This document shows positions 7,548 through 15,912 of a stretch of 64,000 bases of DNA, in pieces. Each line of letters begins with the position of its first letter. The first letter of the stretch is position 1. The notes below the pieces were generated by a model that was given only the letters and a program-made list of their open reading frames with translations, ran no database searches and was not told where the DNA came from. Source of the stretch: SB11 sp943370295 (GTDB lineage Bacteria > Bacteroidota > Bacteroidia > UBA8524); NCBI GenBank assembly GCA_943370295.1, contig CALRQL020000008.1, positions 80,552 through 144,551 on the forward strand, in the 5' to 3' direction. Position numbers and translations under genes: made by a program.

Positions 7548-8756
7548 TTATGCGCCGGCAGCACTGTCGCCATTAATAGCAGCAATACCTGGCAGCTGTT
7601 TGCCTTCAAAATATTCAAGCAAAGCACCCCCGCCGGTTGATACGTAGCTTACGTTATCAGCAAGGTTAAACTTGTTAATAGCCGCTGCACTGTCGCCGCC
7701 GCCAATAAGGGTAAACGCACCGTTATCAGTAGCTTTTGCTACCGCATTAGCTACGGTTTTAGTTCCTTTTTCAAAACTGCTCATTTCAAAAACCCCCATC
7801 GGGCCGTTCCACAATACGGTTTTGCTGTTAGCAATCACCTCGGCAAATTTTGCAGCAGCATCTGGGCCGATATCTAACCCCATCCAGCCTGACGGAATAC
7901 TCTCGTTGGCAGCAGTTTGGGTAGCGGCATCGTTGGCAAATTTATCGGCAATAATGCTATCAGCAGGCAGGTACAAATTCACCCCTTTTTCTTTGGCTTT
8001 TGCCAAAATATCCAAGCAGGTTTGCAAACGGTCGGCTTCGCAAAGCGAGTTGCCTATACCCATTCCTTGCGCTTTGAAAAAGGTATAGGCCATACCACCG
8101 CCAATAATCATATTATCAACCTTGTCCATCAGGTTTTCAATAATCAGCAACTTGTCTGATACTTTTGCGCCGCCCATAATGGCCGTAAATGGCTTTTGAG
8201 CGTTGTGCATCACCTTTTCGGCATTGGCTACTTCGTTGGCCATTACATACCCAAAGTATTTTGCCGATGGGAAAAACTCAGCAATAATGGCGGTGCTGGC
8301 GTGTGCACGGTGTGCAGTACCAAACGCATCGTTTACGTATACATCACCCAGTTGTGCCAATTTCTCAGCAAACTCGCGGTTTCCTTTTTCTTCTTCTTTG
8401 TAAAAACGCAGGTTTTCAAGCAATAACACCTCTCCGCTTTGCAACCCTGTACTTAGGGTTTTAGCATCTTCGCCAATACAATCAGCCGCAAACTTTACGG
8501 TGGTATTTAGCAAGCTGCTTAAGTGGTTTACCAAGTGTTTTAGCGAGTACTTTTCAGTTGGCCCTTCTTTTGGCCGACCCAAGTGCGACATCAATATCAC
8601 GCTTCCGCCATCGTTCAAAATCTTTTTAAGCGTTGGCAAAGCGGCAGTAATGCGCGAGTCGTCGGTGATGTTATAATTCTCATCAAGAGGCACGTTAAAA
8701 TCTACGCGCACAAGGGCACGTTTACCCGAAAAGTTCAGAAGGTCAATGGTTTTCAT
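7548..8756 (-). CDS. pgk: phosphoglycerate kinase
   Basis: A 402-residue complete PGK, the glycolytic enzyme that transfers phosphate between 1,3-bisphosphoglycerate and ADP. Seen in order: VRVDFNVP and MSHLGRP (substrate-binding arginines and histidine of the N-domain), ENLRFYKEEE, NDAFGTAHRAHAST, GGAKVSDK, GGGMAYTF, WNGPMGVFE and IGGGDSAAAI (nucleotide-binding C-domain). It is monocistronic: a -7 element TACCTTTG lies at 8773-8780 on the minus strand, 17 bp upstream of the ATG, and a strong terminator follows the stop. Confidence 0.98.
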   Translation of the reverse strand: MKTIDLLNFSGKRALVRVDFNVPLDENYNITDDSRITAALPTLKKILNDGGSVILMSHLGRPKEGPTEKYSLKHLVNHLSSLLNTTVKFAADCIGEDAKTLSTGLQSGEVLLLENLRFYKEEEKGNREFAEKLAQLGDVYVNDAFGTAHRAHASTAIIAEFFPSAKYFGYVMANEVANAEKVMHNAQKPFTAIMGGAKVSDKLLIIENLMDKVDNMIIGGGMAYTFFKAQGMGIGNSLCEADRLQTCLDILAKAKEKGVNLYLPADSIIADKFANDAATQTAANESIPSGWMGLDIGPDAAAKFAEVIANSKTVLWNGPMGVFEMSSFEKGTKTVANAVAKATDNGAFTLIGGGDSAAAINKFNLADNVSYVSTGGGALLEYFEGKQLPGIAAINGDSAAGA

Positions 8757-8772
8757 CAGCTAAAATTTGCCG

Positions 8773-8780
8773 CAAAGGTA
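8773..8780 (-). promoter_or_regulatory. -7 element of pgk
   Basis: TACCTTTG on the minus strand, a perfect TAnnTTTG match 17 bp upstream of the pgk ATG. A TTTA about 20 bp further upstream could act as a degenerate -33 box. Confidence 0.5.
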
Positions 8781-8815
8781 GGGTTTCATTCGGGTATTTT
8801 AAACATACCGTTTTG

Positions 8816-10303
8816 TTATTGTGCATCCTGTTTGGGCATAATCTTCCATAAAAAACCTTTGTTGGTGCGCTCTTGCCAATGCCCTATATTCATTGGCTGC
8901 GGCACAATGGGCGCAACGCAATACTCAAGCGAGGCAATGCTGTTTTTTTGTAGCACAACCCCTCCTATTTTATCTGTGTAAAGAAAAAAGATCCCGTCGA
9001 CGGCTGTATTCATTTCGTTTTGCTTCACAAAGCAACTGTTGCAATACCTGAAAAAGTTCATTTTTAACCCGCAATCAAACGGGTCTTTCTCAGCAAAAAC
9101 AATTTTAGTGTTTTTATGAGTGTTATGAACGATGTAAAACGCTTTGAACAACGCCTCACGCTCACTGGCAGGCTTTATTAGCGAAATAGCCATTAATGCT
9201 ATATTGAATGCAACAAGCCCTTTAACAGAGTACTTAATCACTGAAAGACTGATGTTAGAAAGTCTTGATTTAATTGCAAGCAATCCCTGCACACACAAGT
9301 AGGGCATAAGAGCTACCATAGGAAACATAAACCTGAACTCTTTGTGTGCTACTGCACTGTGTGCCACCACAAAGGCAACCAACACCCATGTATAGGGGCT
9401 CCTGCGACTTGTCCAAAGCCCGAAACACATCAGCACCAACAAAAGAAGGCTAAGAGGTGGTCCGGCTATCTCAATAAACATGGTTATATAGCTATAAAAC
9501 GGGCTGGTGCCAAAGCTTGACGCTTTATCGGCCACTATATTTTGAAAGAAATAATTATACGGTGTGCAAACCCATTGATTGTATAACCAATAATCGGTTA
9601 GTGTGCCTATTGCTGCTGCGACAATCCCGCCCGACACCAGTAACGAAAAGGACGCAGGGGTAAATTTTTTATACCGAAATGCCCATGCTACAAACCCTAC
9701 AATGGCAAACGCCATTTGGAAGCGGAAATAAAATGACAGCCCCATAAGCAAGCCGCCCAACAACCAAGAAAGGTTTACTTTGAGGATTTTCGGTGGGTAT
9801 AAAACCACATAAAGCCCCGCAAAAAACAACAAGCCGCCCCAACTTTCACTTGAATAACGAACGTGTAAATAGGGTAAAAACCATAAGCAGGCACTAAACA
9901 GTAACAATGCTTTTTGCATAACCGTGTCTTTGTGTTCCTGCTTCCATTTGTTGTAAAAAGCCCACGTTAATACCCACCACAGTAAACCTGTTAACTGGCG
10001 CAAAATTGCCGTAAGCATAAACGGTGAATACGCATCAGCGGCAATCATGGTTTTGCCTACAATCCATCCCAGCATAATTTGCAACCCGGGTCGTATCTTA
10101 TCCGTAAACTCCCATGCAAGGTCGTTTGGCGCATAAAAGCCCAGTTTCCAACCCAACGGCTCTAATAACTGGAAATGTTCATCTGCATGGTGAAACCCTG
10201 TACTGGTAATAGCTGCAAGTATGTGCGTAAGCAAACTAAACAGCATAAAAGAGTTTGCATAGCCGTTTTGGGTAAAAAAACCCTTCGGTAATATTGTTTT
10301 CAT
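8816..10303 (-). CDS. GT22-like polytopic membrane glycosyltransferase
   Basis: A 495-residue integral membrane protein with roughly ten hydrophobic segments. The N-terminal loop carries HHADEHFQLLEPLGW and then LAWEFTDKIRPGLQ, the acidic DE motif and WE...R pattern of the GT22 family (Alg9 / PIG-B / PIG-M mannosyltransferases), which use polyprenyl-phosphate sugars outside the membrane. A C-terminal conserved HKEFRFMFP, also typical of GT22, is present. It stands alone between pgk and the divergent Rieske gene, so the acceptor (glycan, lipid or protein) is unknown. The family assignment is good; the sugar is not predictable. Confidence 0.82.
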   Translation of the reverse strand: MKTILPKGFFTQNGYANSFMLFSLLTHILAAITSTGFHHADEHFQLLEPLGWKLGFYAPNDLAWEFTDKIRPGLQIMLGWIVGKTMIAADAYSPFMLTAILRQLTGLLWWVLTWAFYNKWKQEHKDTVMQKALLLFSACLWFLPYLHVRYSSESWGGLLFFAGLYVVLYPPKILKVNLSWLLGGLLMGLSFYFRFQMAFAIVGFVAWAFRYKKFTPASFSLLVSGGIVAAAIGTLTDYWLYNQWVCTPYNYFFQNIVADKASSFGTSPFYSYITMFIEIAGPPLSLLLLVLMCFGLWTSRRSPYTWVLVAFVVAHSAVAHKEFRFMFPMVALMPYLCVQGLLAIKSRLSNISLSVIKYSVKGLVAFNIALMAISLIKPASEREALFKAFYIVHNTHKNTKIVFAEKDPFDCGLKMNFFRYCNSCFVKQNEMNTAVDGIFFLYTDKIGGVVLQKNSIASLEYCVAPIVPQPMNIGHWQERTNKGFLWKIMPKQDAQ

Positions 10304-10383
10304 AGTTTAGGCATCAAAACTATTTCACTACAAAGGATAGGCGTAATTGATTTTTGCAAGAACCTAAGATTGTTTTTGCAGAT

Positions 10384-10416
10384 TTTGCAATACGTTTAAC
10401 GGGATACCTATATTTG
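10384..10416 (+). promoter_or_regulatory. promoter of the Rieske protein gene
   Basis: TTTG at 10384-10387, a 21-bp spacer, then TATATTTG at 10409-10416: both boxes of the Bacteroidota promoter. The ATG follows only 5 bp later, so the transcript has almost no leader. Confidence 0.6.
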
Positions 10417-10421
10417 AAACA

Positions 10422-10769
10422 ATGGCCGAAAAGTACACTTGGTATAAGATATACGATTTCAAAACCCATGGTTCCGAGCCGCAGGAACTATTCTCATTGA
10501 GAGCCATTGAGGCCGACGGAAAACGATTGGTGCTGGTGCGCAACCAAAAAGGATATTATGCCGTAGATGATAAATGCCCGCACGCAGGTTATCCGCTTAG
10601 TCATGGCAAGTGCATGGAAGACGGCACATTAATGTGCATTTATCACCGCTACCGGTTTGATTTGGAGACGGGTCAAAGTGGCTCGGACTTTGTACAAACT
10701 CATCCTGTACGGGTGGATGATGTAGGTGTATTTATTGGATTAAAAAAGAAAAAATGGTGGTTGTGGTAA
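10422..10769 (+). CDS. Rieske-type [2Fe-2S] protein
   Basis: A 115-residue soluble Rieske protein. The cluster ligands are Cys52 and His54 (CPHAGYPLS) and Cys72 and His75 (CIYHRYRFDL), spaced C-x-H-x17-C-x2-H as expected. No membrane anchor is present, so it resembles the ferredoxin component of dioxygenases or NirD-like proteins and not the bc1 subunit. It begins a short plus-strand series with a small membrane protein (26 bp downstream) and an acetyltransferase-like protein. No oxygenase is adjacent, so the electron partner is unknown. The C-terminus is rich in Lys and Trp. Confidence 0.88.
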   Translation: MAEKYTWYKIYDFKTHGSEPQELFSLRAIEADGKRLVLVRNQKGYYAVDDKCPHAGYPLSHGKCMEDGTLMCIYHRYRFDLETGQSGSDFVQTHPVRVDDVGVFIGLKKKKWWLW

Positions 10770-10795
10770 TACCTGCCTAACCGCTCATAAAACAA

Positions 10796-11074
10796 ATGCA
10801 GGCTGCTGAAACGATAAAATACCGACTGTTGGCCATGAGTATTGTGGTGGATGTATTGGGTATGCTTAGTTACTTGATCCCTGCCCTTGGCGAATGGACG
10901 GATATTGCAATGGCAGTGCTTACTGCTTTGGCAATTTTTAAAGGTTACCACAGTTACGGATGGGCGGCATTTGGATTTTTGGAAGAGATTTTGCCGTTTA
11001 CGGATATTATTCCCTCGGCCACACTGGTGTGGATTTATAGATTTGTTATTAGGAAGCAGACATACAAAGCATAA
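10796..11074 (+). CDS. small hypothetical membrane protein
   Basis: A 92-residue protein with two or three hydrophobic segments: about 10-28, 37-50 and 69-84. The N- and C-terminal ends are basic (YRFVIRKQTYKA). I do not recognise a family. It lies 26 bp after the Rieske gene and 5 bp before the GNAT-like gene, so these three are probably one transcript. It could be an inner-membrane partner of the Rieske protein, but nothing in the sequence shows this. Confidence 0.6.
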   Translation: MQAAETIKYRLLAMSIVVDVLGMLSYLIPALGEWTDIAMAVLTALAIFKGYHSYGWAAFGFLEEILPFTDIIPSATLVWIYRFVIRKQTYKA

Positions 11075-11079
11075 TCGTT

Positions 11080-11361
11080 ATGGAAATTAAACATCATTTT
11101 GAAGGCCGCAAAGGCGAATTCTATATTGAAGAAAACGGGAACATAATTGCTCAATATGACTATACCATGACCGACGAAACCACTATGCTGGCTACCCATA
11201 CAGGAGTTTCACCGCGCCTGCGGGGACAAGGTATTGCCATGAAGTTGGTAGAGGCTGCCGTTGAGTACGCCCGCACTCACAATTATAAAATTGCTCCTTC
11301 TTGCTCCTACGTGCGTTGGGCGCACGAAACTCGCCCTGATTTGGCCGATGTGGTACGGTAA
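11080..11361 (+). CDS. GNAT-related N-acetyltransferase (GCN5-rel, NATD1-like)
   Basis: A 93-residue minimal acetyltransferase-like protein. The acetyl-CoA pyrophosphate loop is seen as SPRLRGQGIAMKL, followed by a helix VEAAVEYARTHNY and the strand IAPSCSYVRWA, the layout of the short GCN5-related family that includes human NATD1. A substrate is not known for the family. It is the third gene of the Rieske group, 5 bp after the small membrane protein. The gene ends 42 bp before the peroxidase, which has its own -7 element. Confidence 0.85.
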   Translation: MEIKHHFEGRKGEFYIEENGNIIAQYDYTMTDETTMLATHTGVSPRLRGQGIAMKLVEAAVEYARTHNYKIAPSCSYVRWAHETRPDLADVVR

Positions 11362-11385
11362 TTACCGATACAATATTCAAACCCT

Positions 11386-11393
11386 TACTTTTG
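11386..11393 (+). promoter_or_regulatory. -7 element of the di-heme peroxidase gene
   Basis: TACTTTTG is a perfect TAnnTTTG match 10 bp before the ATG at 11404. No clear -33 box is present. Confidence 0.42.
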
Positions 11394-11403
11394 CAGGATA
11401 CTT

Positions 11404-12351
11404 ATGCCAAAAAAAGCCGTTATAGCTGCGCTAACTGCTTCAGTTATTTTATTTGCCGCCTTTTTACCGCAGGCTGAACCAACAGTTCCGCAAACGCCAG
11501 AACAATTGGGCGAAATGCTGTTTAACGATAAAATACTTTCAGGCGATTATACCCTAAGCTGTGCAAGTTGTCATATTCCCCAATTTGCCTTTGCCGATAC
11601 CGTAAAATTTAGCAAAGGGGTTGGCGGTAAACTTACTGGACGCAATACGCCAACGGTAATGAATGTACTATCACGGGAATCGTTTTTTTGGGACGGCAGG
11701 GTAGCAACGCTGGAAGAACAAGCTTTGCACCCCATAAGCAATCCCGATGAAATGAACCTGCCTGTTGAAGAAGCTGTGAAGCGGCTGAACAACGACGAGA
11801 ATTACCGCAATTATTTTACGACGATATACGGCCAACTGCCCGACAAGACTACTTTGGGAAAGGCCATTGCTGCTTTTGAAAAAACACTGGAAACTGCTTC
11901 GACCCGTTTTGATCGCTACATGAACGATGAAGTAATGTTTACCGAAAGCGAAACACGCGGGCAAACGCTGTTTAACAACAAGGCCAAATGTTTTGATTGT
12001 CACTTCTCGCCTGATTTTACGGGCGATGAGTTCAGAAACATTGGCTTGTTTGATGGTAAACAACTAAACGATTCGGGCAGGTATAAAATCACCCAAAACC
12101 CTAAAGATTTAGGTAAGTTTAAGGTGCCCGGCTTGCGTAATGTGGCAATTACAGCCCCCTATATGCATAACGGGATGTTTAGCACACTTCGAGAGGTGAT
12201 TGATTATTACGACAATCCCGCTGCAACAGTGAAGCATGCCCAAAACCGCGATGAGCTGTTAAGTAAGCCTTTGAACCTTACCGAAGAAGAGAAAAAGGAT
12301 TTGGAAGCATTTTTGCTTACCCTTACTGACGATGATTTTATAAAAAAGTAA
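11404..12351 (+). CDS. di-heme cytochrome c peroxidase family protein
   Basis: A 315-residue exported c-type cytochrome. The signal peptide covers about residues 1-22. Two heme c sites are seen: CASCH at Cys53-His57 and CFDCH at Cys194-His198. Between them lies FFWDGRVATLEEQALHPI, typical of bacterial CCP/MauG proteins, and after the second heme comes VPGLRNVAITAPYMHNGMF with the distal methionine. In the periplasm such enzymes reduce hydrogen peroxide with electrons from cytochromes. The length is normal for the short CCP type. It is probably monocistronic, as the RluD-type gene downstream has its own promoter. Confidence 0.92.
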   Translation: MPKKAVIAALTASVILFAAFLPQAEPTVPQTPEQLGEMLFNDKILSGDYTLSCASCHIPQFAFADTVKFSKGVGGKLTGRNTPTVMNVLSRESFFWDGRVATLEEQALHPISNPDEMNLPVEEAVKRLNNDENYRNYFTTIYGQLPDKTTLGKAIAAFEKTLETASTRFDRYMNDEVMFTESETRGQTLFNNKAKCFDCHFSPDFTGDEFRNIGLFDGKQLNDSGRYKITQNPKDLGKFKVPGLRNVAITAPYMHNGMFSTLREVIDYYDNPAATVKHAQNRDELLSKPLNLTEEEKKDLEAFLLTLTDDDFIKK

Positions 12352-12385
12352 GCTTACATAGCAAAACACACCAATGGTATAAGTG

Positions 12386-12419
12386 TTGTAACTTACTGTA
12401 AACGATTGCATTATTTTTG
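12386..12419 (+). promoter_or_regulatory. promoter of the RluD-type synthase gene
   Basis: TTG at 12386-12388, a 23-bp spacer, then TATTTTTG at 12412-12419. The ATG at 12461 lies 41 bp downstream; the alternative TTG start at 12449 is also downstream of the promoter. Confidence 0.45.
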
Positions 12420-12460
12420 TAGCACCCTGTGCTAAGTTTTATGGATTTTTGAACACACGA

Positions 12461-13522
12461 ATGATAGAGGAAGAAGAGTTTAATTTAGAAGGTTTTATTG
12501 AAGACCAGCAAGACAGTGAGTTGTACGAACACCACCGTATTGTGGTTGATCCGGGACAATCGTTGCTACGCATTGATAAGTTTTTGATGCATCGGTTGCA
12601 GAATGTAAGTCGTAACAAAATACAATTGGCGGCAATTGCCAACAGTATTTTGGTGAACGACGACCCTGTGAAATCAAACTACAGGGTGAAGCCCTTGGAT
12701 GTAATTACCGTTGTGCTGCCCACTCCGCCGAGGGACACGGCCATTTACCCTGAAAATATCCCCTTAACGGTTGTTTATGAGGACGATGATTTGATTATCA
12801 TCAATAAAAAACCCGGCATGGTGGTGCACCCCGGCTTTAATAACTACACGGGTACGTTGGTAAATGCTCTGGCCTGGCATTTTGAGGGGCAGAACATCGA
12901 CCGTAAAGAACCTACCCCCTGTTTGGTGCATCGCATTGATAAAAACACCAGCGGGCTTATGGTGGTGGCTAAAAATGAAACCGCAATGGCCGGCCTTGCC
13001 CAACAGTTTTTCGACCACAGTATAGAACGCACCTACAATGCCCTTGTGTGGGGCGATTTTGAAGAAGACAGCGGCACCATACGCGGCAACTTGGCACGGC
13101 ACCCCAAAAACCGTTTAGAAATGACGGTGTTTGAAGACGGCAGCCACGGTAAAGAAGCCGTTACCCACTACCGCGTTTTAGAGCGTTTTCACTACGTTAC
13201 CCTTGTTGAGTGTAAGCTTGAAACAGGCCGCACCCACCAAATACGTGCCCATATGCGCTACATAGGTCACCCCATTTTTAACGACGATACCTACGGAGGC
13301 GATAAAATTATAAAAGGCACTACGTTTAGCAAATACAAACAGTTTATTGATAACTGCTTTGAGCTGATACCCCGCCAAGCACTGCACGCAAAAACACTGG
13401 GTTTTATACATCCCGGCACTCAAGAAAAAGTGTTTTTCGACAGCAACCTGCCCGATGATTTTATGAACGTGCTTGATAAATGGCGCAGGTACATTGCCCA
13501 CAAAAAAGACTTTGAAGAATAG
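12461..13522 (+). CDS. rluD: RluA/RluD-family 23S rRNA pseudouridine synthase
   Basis: A 353-residue enzyme from the ATG at 12461; an in-frame TTG at 12449 would add four residues. An acidic leader (EEEEFNLEGFIED) precedes an S4 RNA-binding domain (LRIDKFLMHRL to about residue 95). The catalytic domain follows, with the RluA-family active-site motif HRIDKNTSGLMVVAKN carrying the nucleophilic aspartate, then ETGRTHQIRAHM and the tail HAKTLGFIHP. RluD-type enzymes convert uridines in 23S rRNA helix 69 to pseudouridine in the cytoplasm. The S4 domain fits RluD better than RluA. The gene is followed by repeat locus 2. Confidence 0.92.
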   Translation: MIEEEEFNLEGFIEDQQDSELYEHHRIVVDPGQSLLRIDKFLMHRLQNVSRNKIQLAAIANSILVNDDPVKSNYRVKPLDVITVVLPTPPRDTAIYPENIPLTVVYEDDDLIIINKKPGMVVHPGFNNYTGTLVNALAWHFEGQNIDRKEPTPCLVHRIDKNTSGLMVVAKNETAMAGLAQQFFDHSIERTYNALVWGDFEEDSGTIRGNLARHPKNRLEMTVFEDGSHGKEAVTHYRVLERFHYVTLVECKLETGRTHQIRAHMRYIGHPIFNDDTYGGDKIIKGTTFSKYKQFIDNCFELIPRQALHAKTLGFIHPGTQEKVFFDSNLPDDFMNVLDKWRRYIAHKKDFEE

Positions 13523-13612
13523 GCCGTCCTCAGCTGGACAGCTTTAGTCTTTAATGGCCTCGCGTGGCTTCCCTCGCACTAAGTAGTGTGATGGAGGTGT
13601 TTTTGCCTCAAG

Positions 13613-14128
13613 CCATCGGGAATAAATCCCGATGCTATTGATAGAGAACTGGCAATCTATCCATAGCGGCAGGTCTGCGTACCTGCTGTTGATTATTCGA
13701 CCACCCCTAACCCCTCCTTGCCCTACGCACATACTTCGACAGGCTCAGTATTGATGCCTTGCTAAGGAGGGGAACAGCCGCACAGGCTCACCTGCCCAAT
13801 AGCAGTGGCAGTTACTAAAACTGATTCGGCGTTCAATGGGCAGCGTGTGGTATCCCTCCTAGCTAAGGAGAGACAGAGGGAGCTATGCCAGCACCCCGTC
13901 ATTCCCAACTTGATTGGGAATCTCATGTTTCAATCACCCCAAACTATCGGGAATAAATCCCGATGCTATTGATAGCAGGTTGGGCTCTCTATCCATAGCG
14001 GCAAGTCTGCGTACCTGCCGCCGAAAATCCCTACCAGATTAATCATTAGCCATTCACCCCTCTCAAAATTTAAAGAGGGGAAACGTTCGTCAGTCGCACA
14101 ACTATCAATTAGTCAGGGGTGAGTTAAA
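13613..14128. repeat. locus 2: modules A, E and a degenerate A-D-C element
   Basis: The 662-bp gap 13523-14184 between convergent RluD and VOC genes holds no gene. It contains module A (13613-13686), module E (about 13699-13890, with CCCCTCCTT...AAGGAGGGG arms), a full A unit with the ATTCCCAA/TTGGGAAT hairpin (13895-14020), about 30 bp that look like the left end of module D, and module C (14051-14128) retaining the right terminal sequence GGGGTGAGTTAAA. The order A-D-C matches other loci, with most of D deleted here. Confidence 0.88.
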
Positions 14129-14184
14129 TAGCGTCAATACCCCCCTAAACCCTACAAAAAACAGACAGGGAATTAACTTACGTA

Positions 14185-14571
14185 TTACGCCTTAGCGGGT
14201 TCCCAAAGCTCAATTTTATTGCCTTCGGGGTCTATAATCCAGCCGAATTTGCCCACACCGTCCATATTTTCGGTTTGTTCCATTACTTGTACCCCTTCGT
14301 CGCGCAAGGTTTGCAATAGCCAATCAAGGTTTTCAACTCGCAGGTTAAACATAAATGCGTTGGTAGAGGGCTCAAAGTACTTGGTTTCCTGCTTAAACAT
14401 CGAAAAAACCGTTGTACCCCTTGTATCAGGCTTGGGGTCTTCGTCCCAAAAAAACACATGGTACCCATTTTCGCCAAACGATAAGCCAAGATGCTTATCA
14501 TACCAAGCCGCTAATGCTTTTGTGTCGCGGGCCTTGAAAAAGGCGCCGCCAATGCCGGTTACTCGTTTCAT
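14185..14571 (-). CDS. VOC family (glyoxalase/bleomycin resistance) protein
   Basis: A 128-residue vicinal-oxygen-chelate protein with two beta-alpha-beta-beta-beta modules: GGAFFKARDTKALAAWYDKH opening the first and FNLRVENLDWLLQTLRDEG the second. The end, GWIIDPEGNKIELWEP, is the standard VOC C-terminus with a metal-ligand glutamate. Members include lyases, dioxygenases and antibiotic-binding proteins, so the reaction cannot be told. It is a single gene on the minus strand. Nothing about its codon use or size is odd. Confidence 0.88.
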   Translation of the reverse strand: MKRVTGIGGAFFKARDTKALAAWYDKHLGLSFGENGYHVFFWDEDPKPDTRGTTVFSMFKQETKYFEPSTNAFMFNLRVENLDWLLQTLRDEGVQVMEQTENMDGVGKFGWIIDPEGNKIELWEPAKA

Positions 14572-14682
14572 AGTAAATTAAAATTATGGGGCAATAAAAA
14601 CCAAATATAGCCGCACGGCGCATCACCCGAAAGGATGATTTTGATAAAATGAGCAGGATAAACCGATTTTAATAGTAGAGAA

Positions 14683-15912
14683 TTACTCAATATCCGTACT
14701 CAGCTTGTAGCGGCAAATGCGGCCGTTGCCTTTATCGGCCACGTACACAATTTCTTTAAAATAGCTGATGCCGCTGGGCTGGTTAAACTGGAACGGGCCT
14801 GCGCCCTTGCCTCCGAACGAAGCAATAATTTGCTTGCGGGTAGGGAAGTTGGCAGGAGGGTTTACCCCTTCAATTCCTGCGCGGGTAAATTGGTATATCG
14901 AGTCTTTTTTGCTATCGGCCACAAAAATGTAGCCCGTAGCATCCGTAGCAATGTAAACGTCGGCAGGATTGCCAAAACGGAACGACTGGTATAAGAAACG
15001 GTTGCTTTTTGAGGTGTCAAAGTTTAGCAATGCCGTATTTTCTCCGTAACTGCGCGAACCTAAATCAGGATCGAAAGTTTCCTTAATCCATAGCACCCTA
15101 AACTCTACCGAAGGATTGGTATCGGCTTGGCAAAGTATAAAATCACGGCTTTTATCCATGCCGAACAAGCGTTGTGGCGGAGCTGCAAATCCTGCAATGG
15201 CCGATACACCCAAGCAAGAGCGTAAGCTGGATGTTTGGGGGTTAAGTCCGTTAGTATAACCAATGTTTGCACCGTTGGCGTTAAAAATCAGGATGGTATT
15301 ATCCGGCCTTGCGGCTGTATTAAAATCGTTTTTAGGCCCTGTGCGAGAAACGTACAAGGTGTTGTCTTCCAACACCGTTAATCCGGTAAACTTTACGGCC
15401 ACATCATCTGCCCCGCGAAATGCTACTTGCTGGCGCGATAAATCAGCAGCGGGATGTATCAAAGTGTCGGTAAAAACAGGATTACCTGCCCCTGAAGGGT
15501 TAATAATGTGATACACCGCGGCCAAGTCATAATCCTGCCCGCCTATGTTTTGGGTTATCCTGCCGGCCACGTACAAATGCAAGCGGCGATCCATTACCAC
15601 ATCCGTTGCGCCGGGTATGGCAATTGTGCGGTAACGTGTACCTTTTTGGTCGAGAACGTGTACGCCCATATCGTCCACCACATACACCATTTCATCGTAC
15701 CCCACATACACATCCACAGGATTTACAAAGCCGTTGAAAAATGGCAGCACGGGTACATACCCAACGTTTTGGGGTACTAATTCGGGGTCTATCTTACCTT
15801 GCTCAAAAATCTCATTGGTGGTATCGTTCTCTTTCTTACCGAAAAAGAAATTACACGACGAGCTTATTACCACGCCGCACAAAAGGGCAATATATAAAGG
15901 CTTTTTCACCAT
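14683..15912 (-). CDS. NHL-repeat beta-propeller lipoprotein
   Basis: A 409-residue lipoprotein: the signal peptide ends VISSSC with the lipidated Cys20. The rest is built of repeating NHL-like blades, for instance PVDVYVGYDEMVYVVDD, PADVYIATDATGYIFVADS and QPSGISYFKEIVYVADKGN, consistent with a six-bladed propeller used for protein or carbohydrate binding at the cell surface. Its ATG directly follows the TAA of the PorV-like gene with no base between, so the two are almost certainly translated from one message and likely act together at the outer membrane. No catalytic residues are apparent. Confidence 0.85.
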   Translation of the reverse strand: MVKKPLYIALLCGVVISSSCNFFFGKKENDTTNEIFEQGKIDPELVPQNVGYVPVLPFFNGFVNPVDVYVGYDEMVYVVDDMGVHVLDQKGTRYRTIAIPGATDVVMDRRLHLYVAGRITQNIGGQDYDLAAVYHIINPSGAGNPVFTDTLIHPAADLSRQQVAFRGADDVAVKFTGLTVLEDNTLYVSRTGPKNDFNTAARPDNTILIFNANGANIGYTNGLNPQTSSLRSCLGVSAIAGFAAPPQRLFGMDKSRDFILCQADTNPSVEFRVLWIKETFDPDLGSRSYGENTALLNFDTSKSNRFLYQSFRFGNPADVYIATDATGYIFVADSKKDSIYQFTRAGIEGVNPPANFPTRKQIIASFGGKGAGPFQFNQPSGISYFKEIVYVADKGNGRICRYKLSTDIE

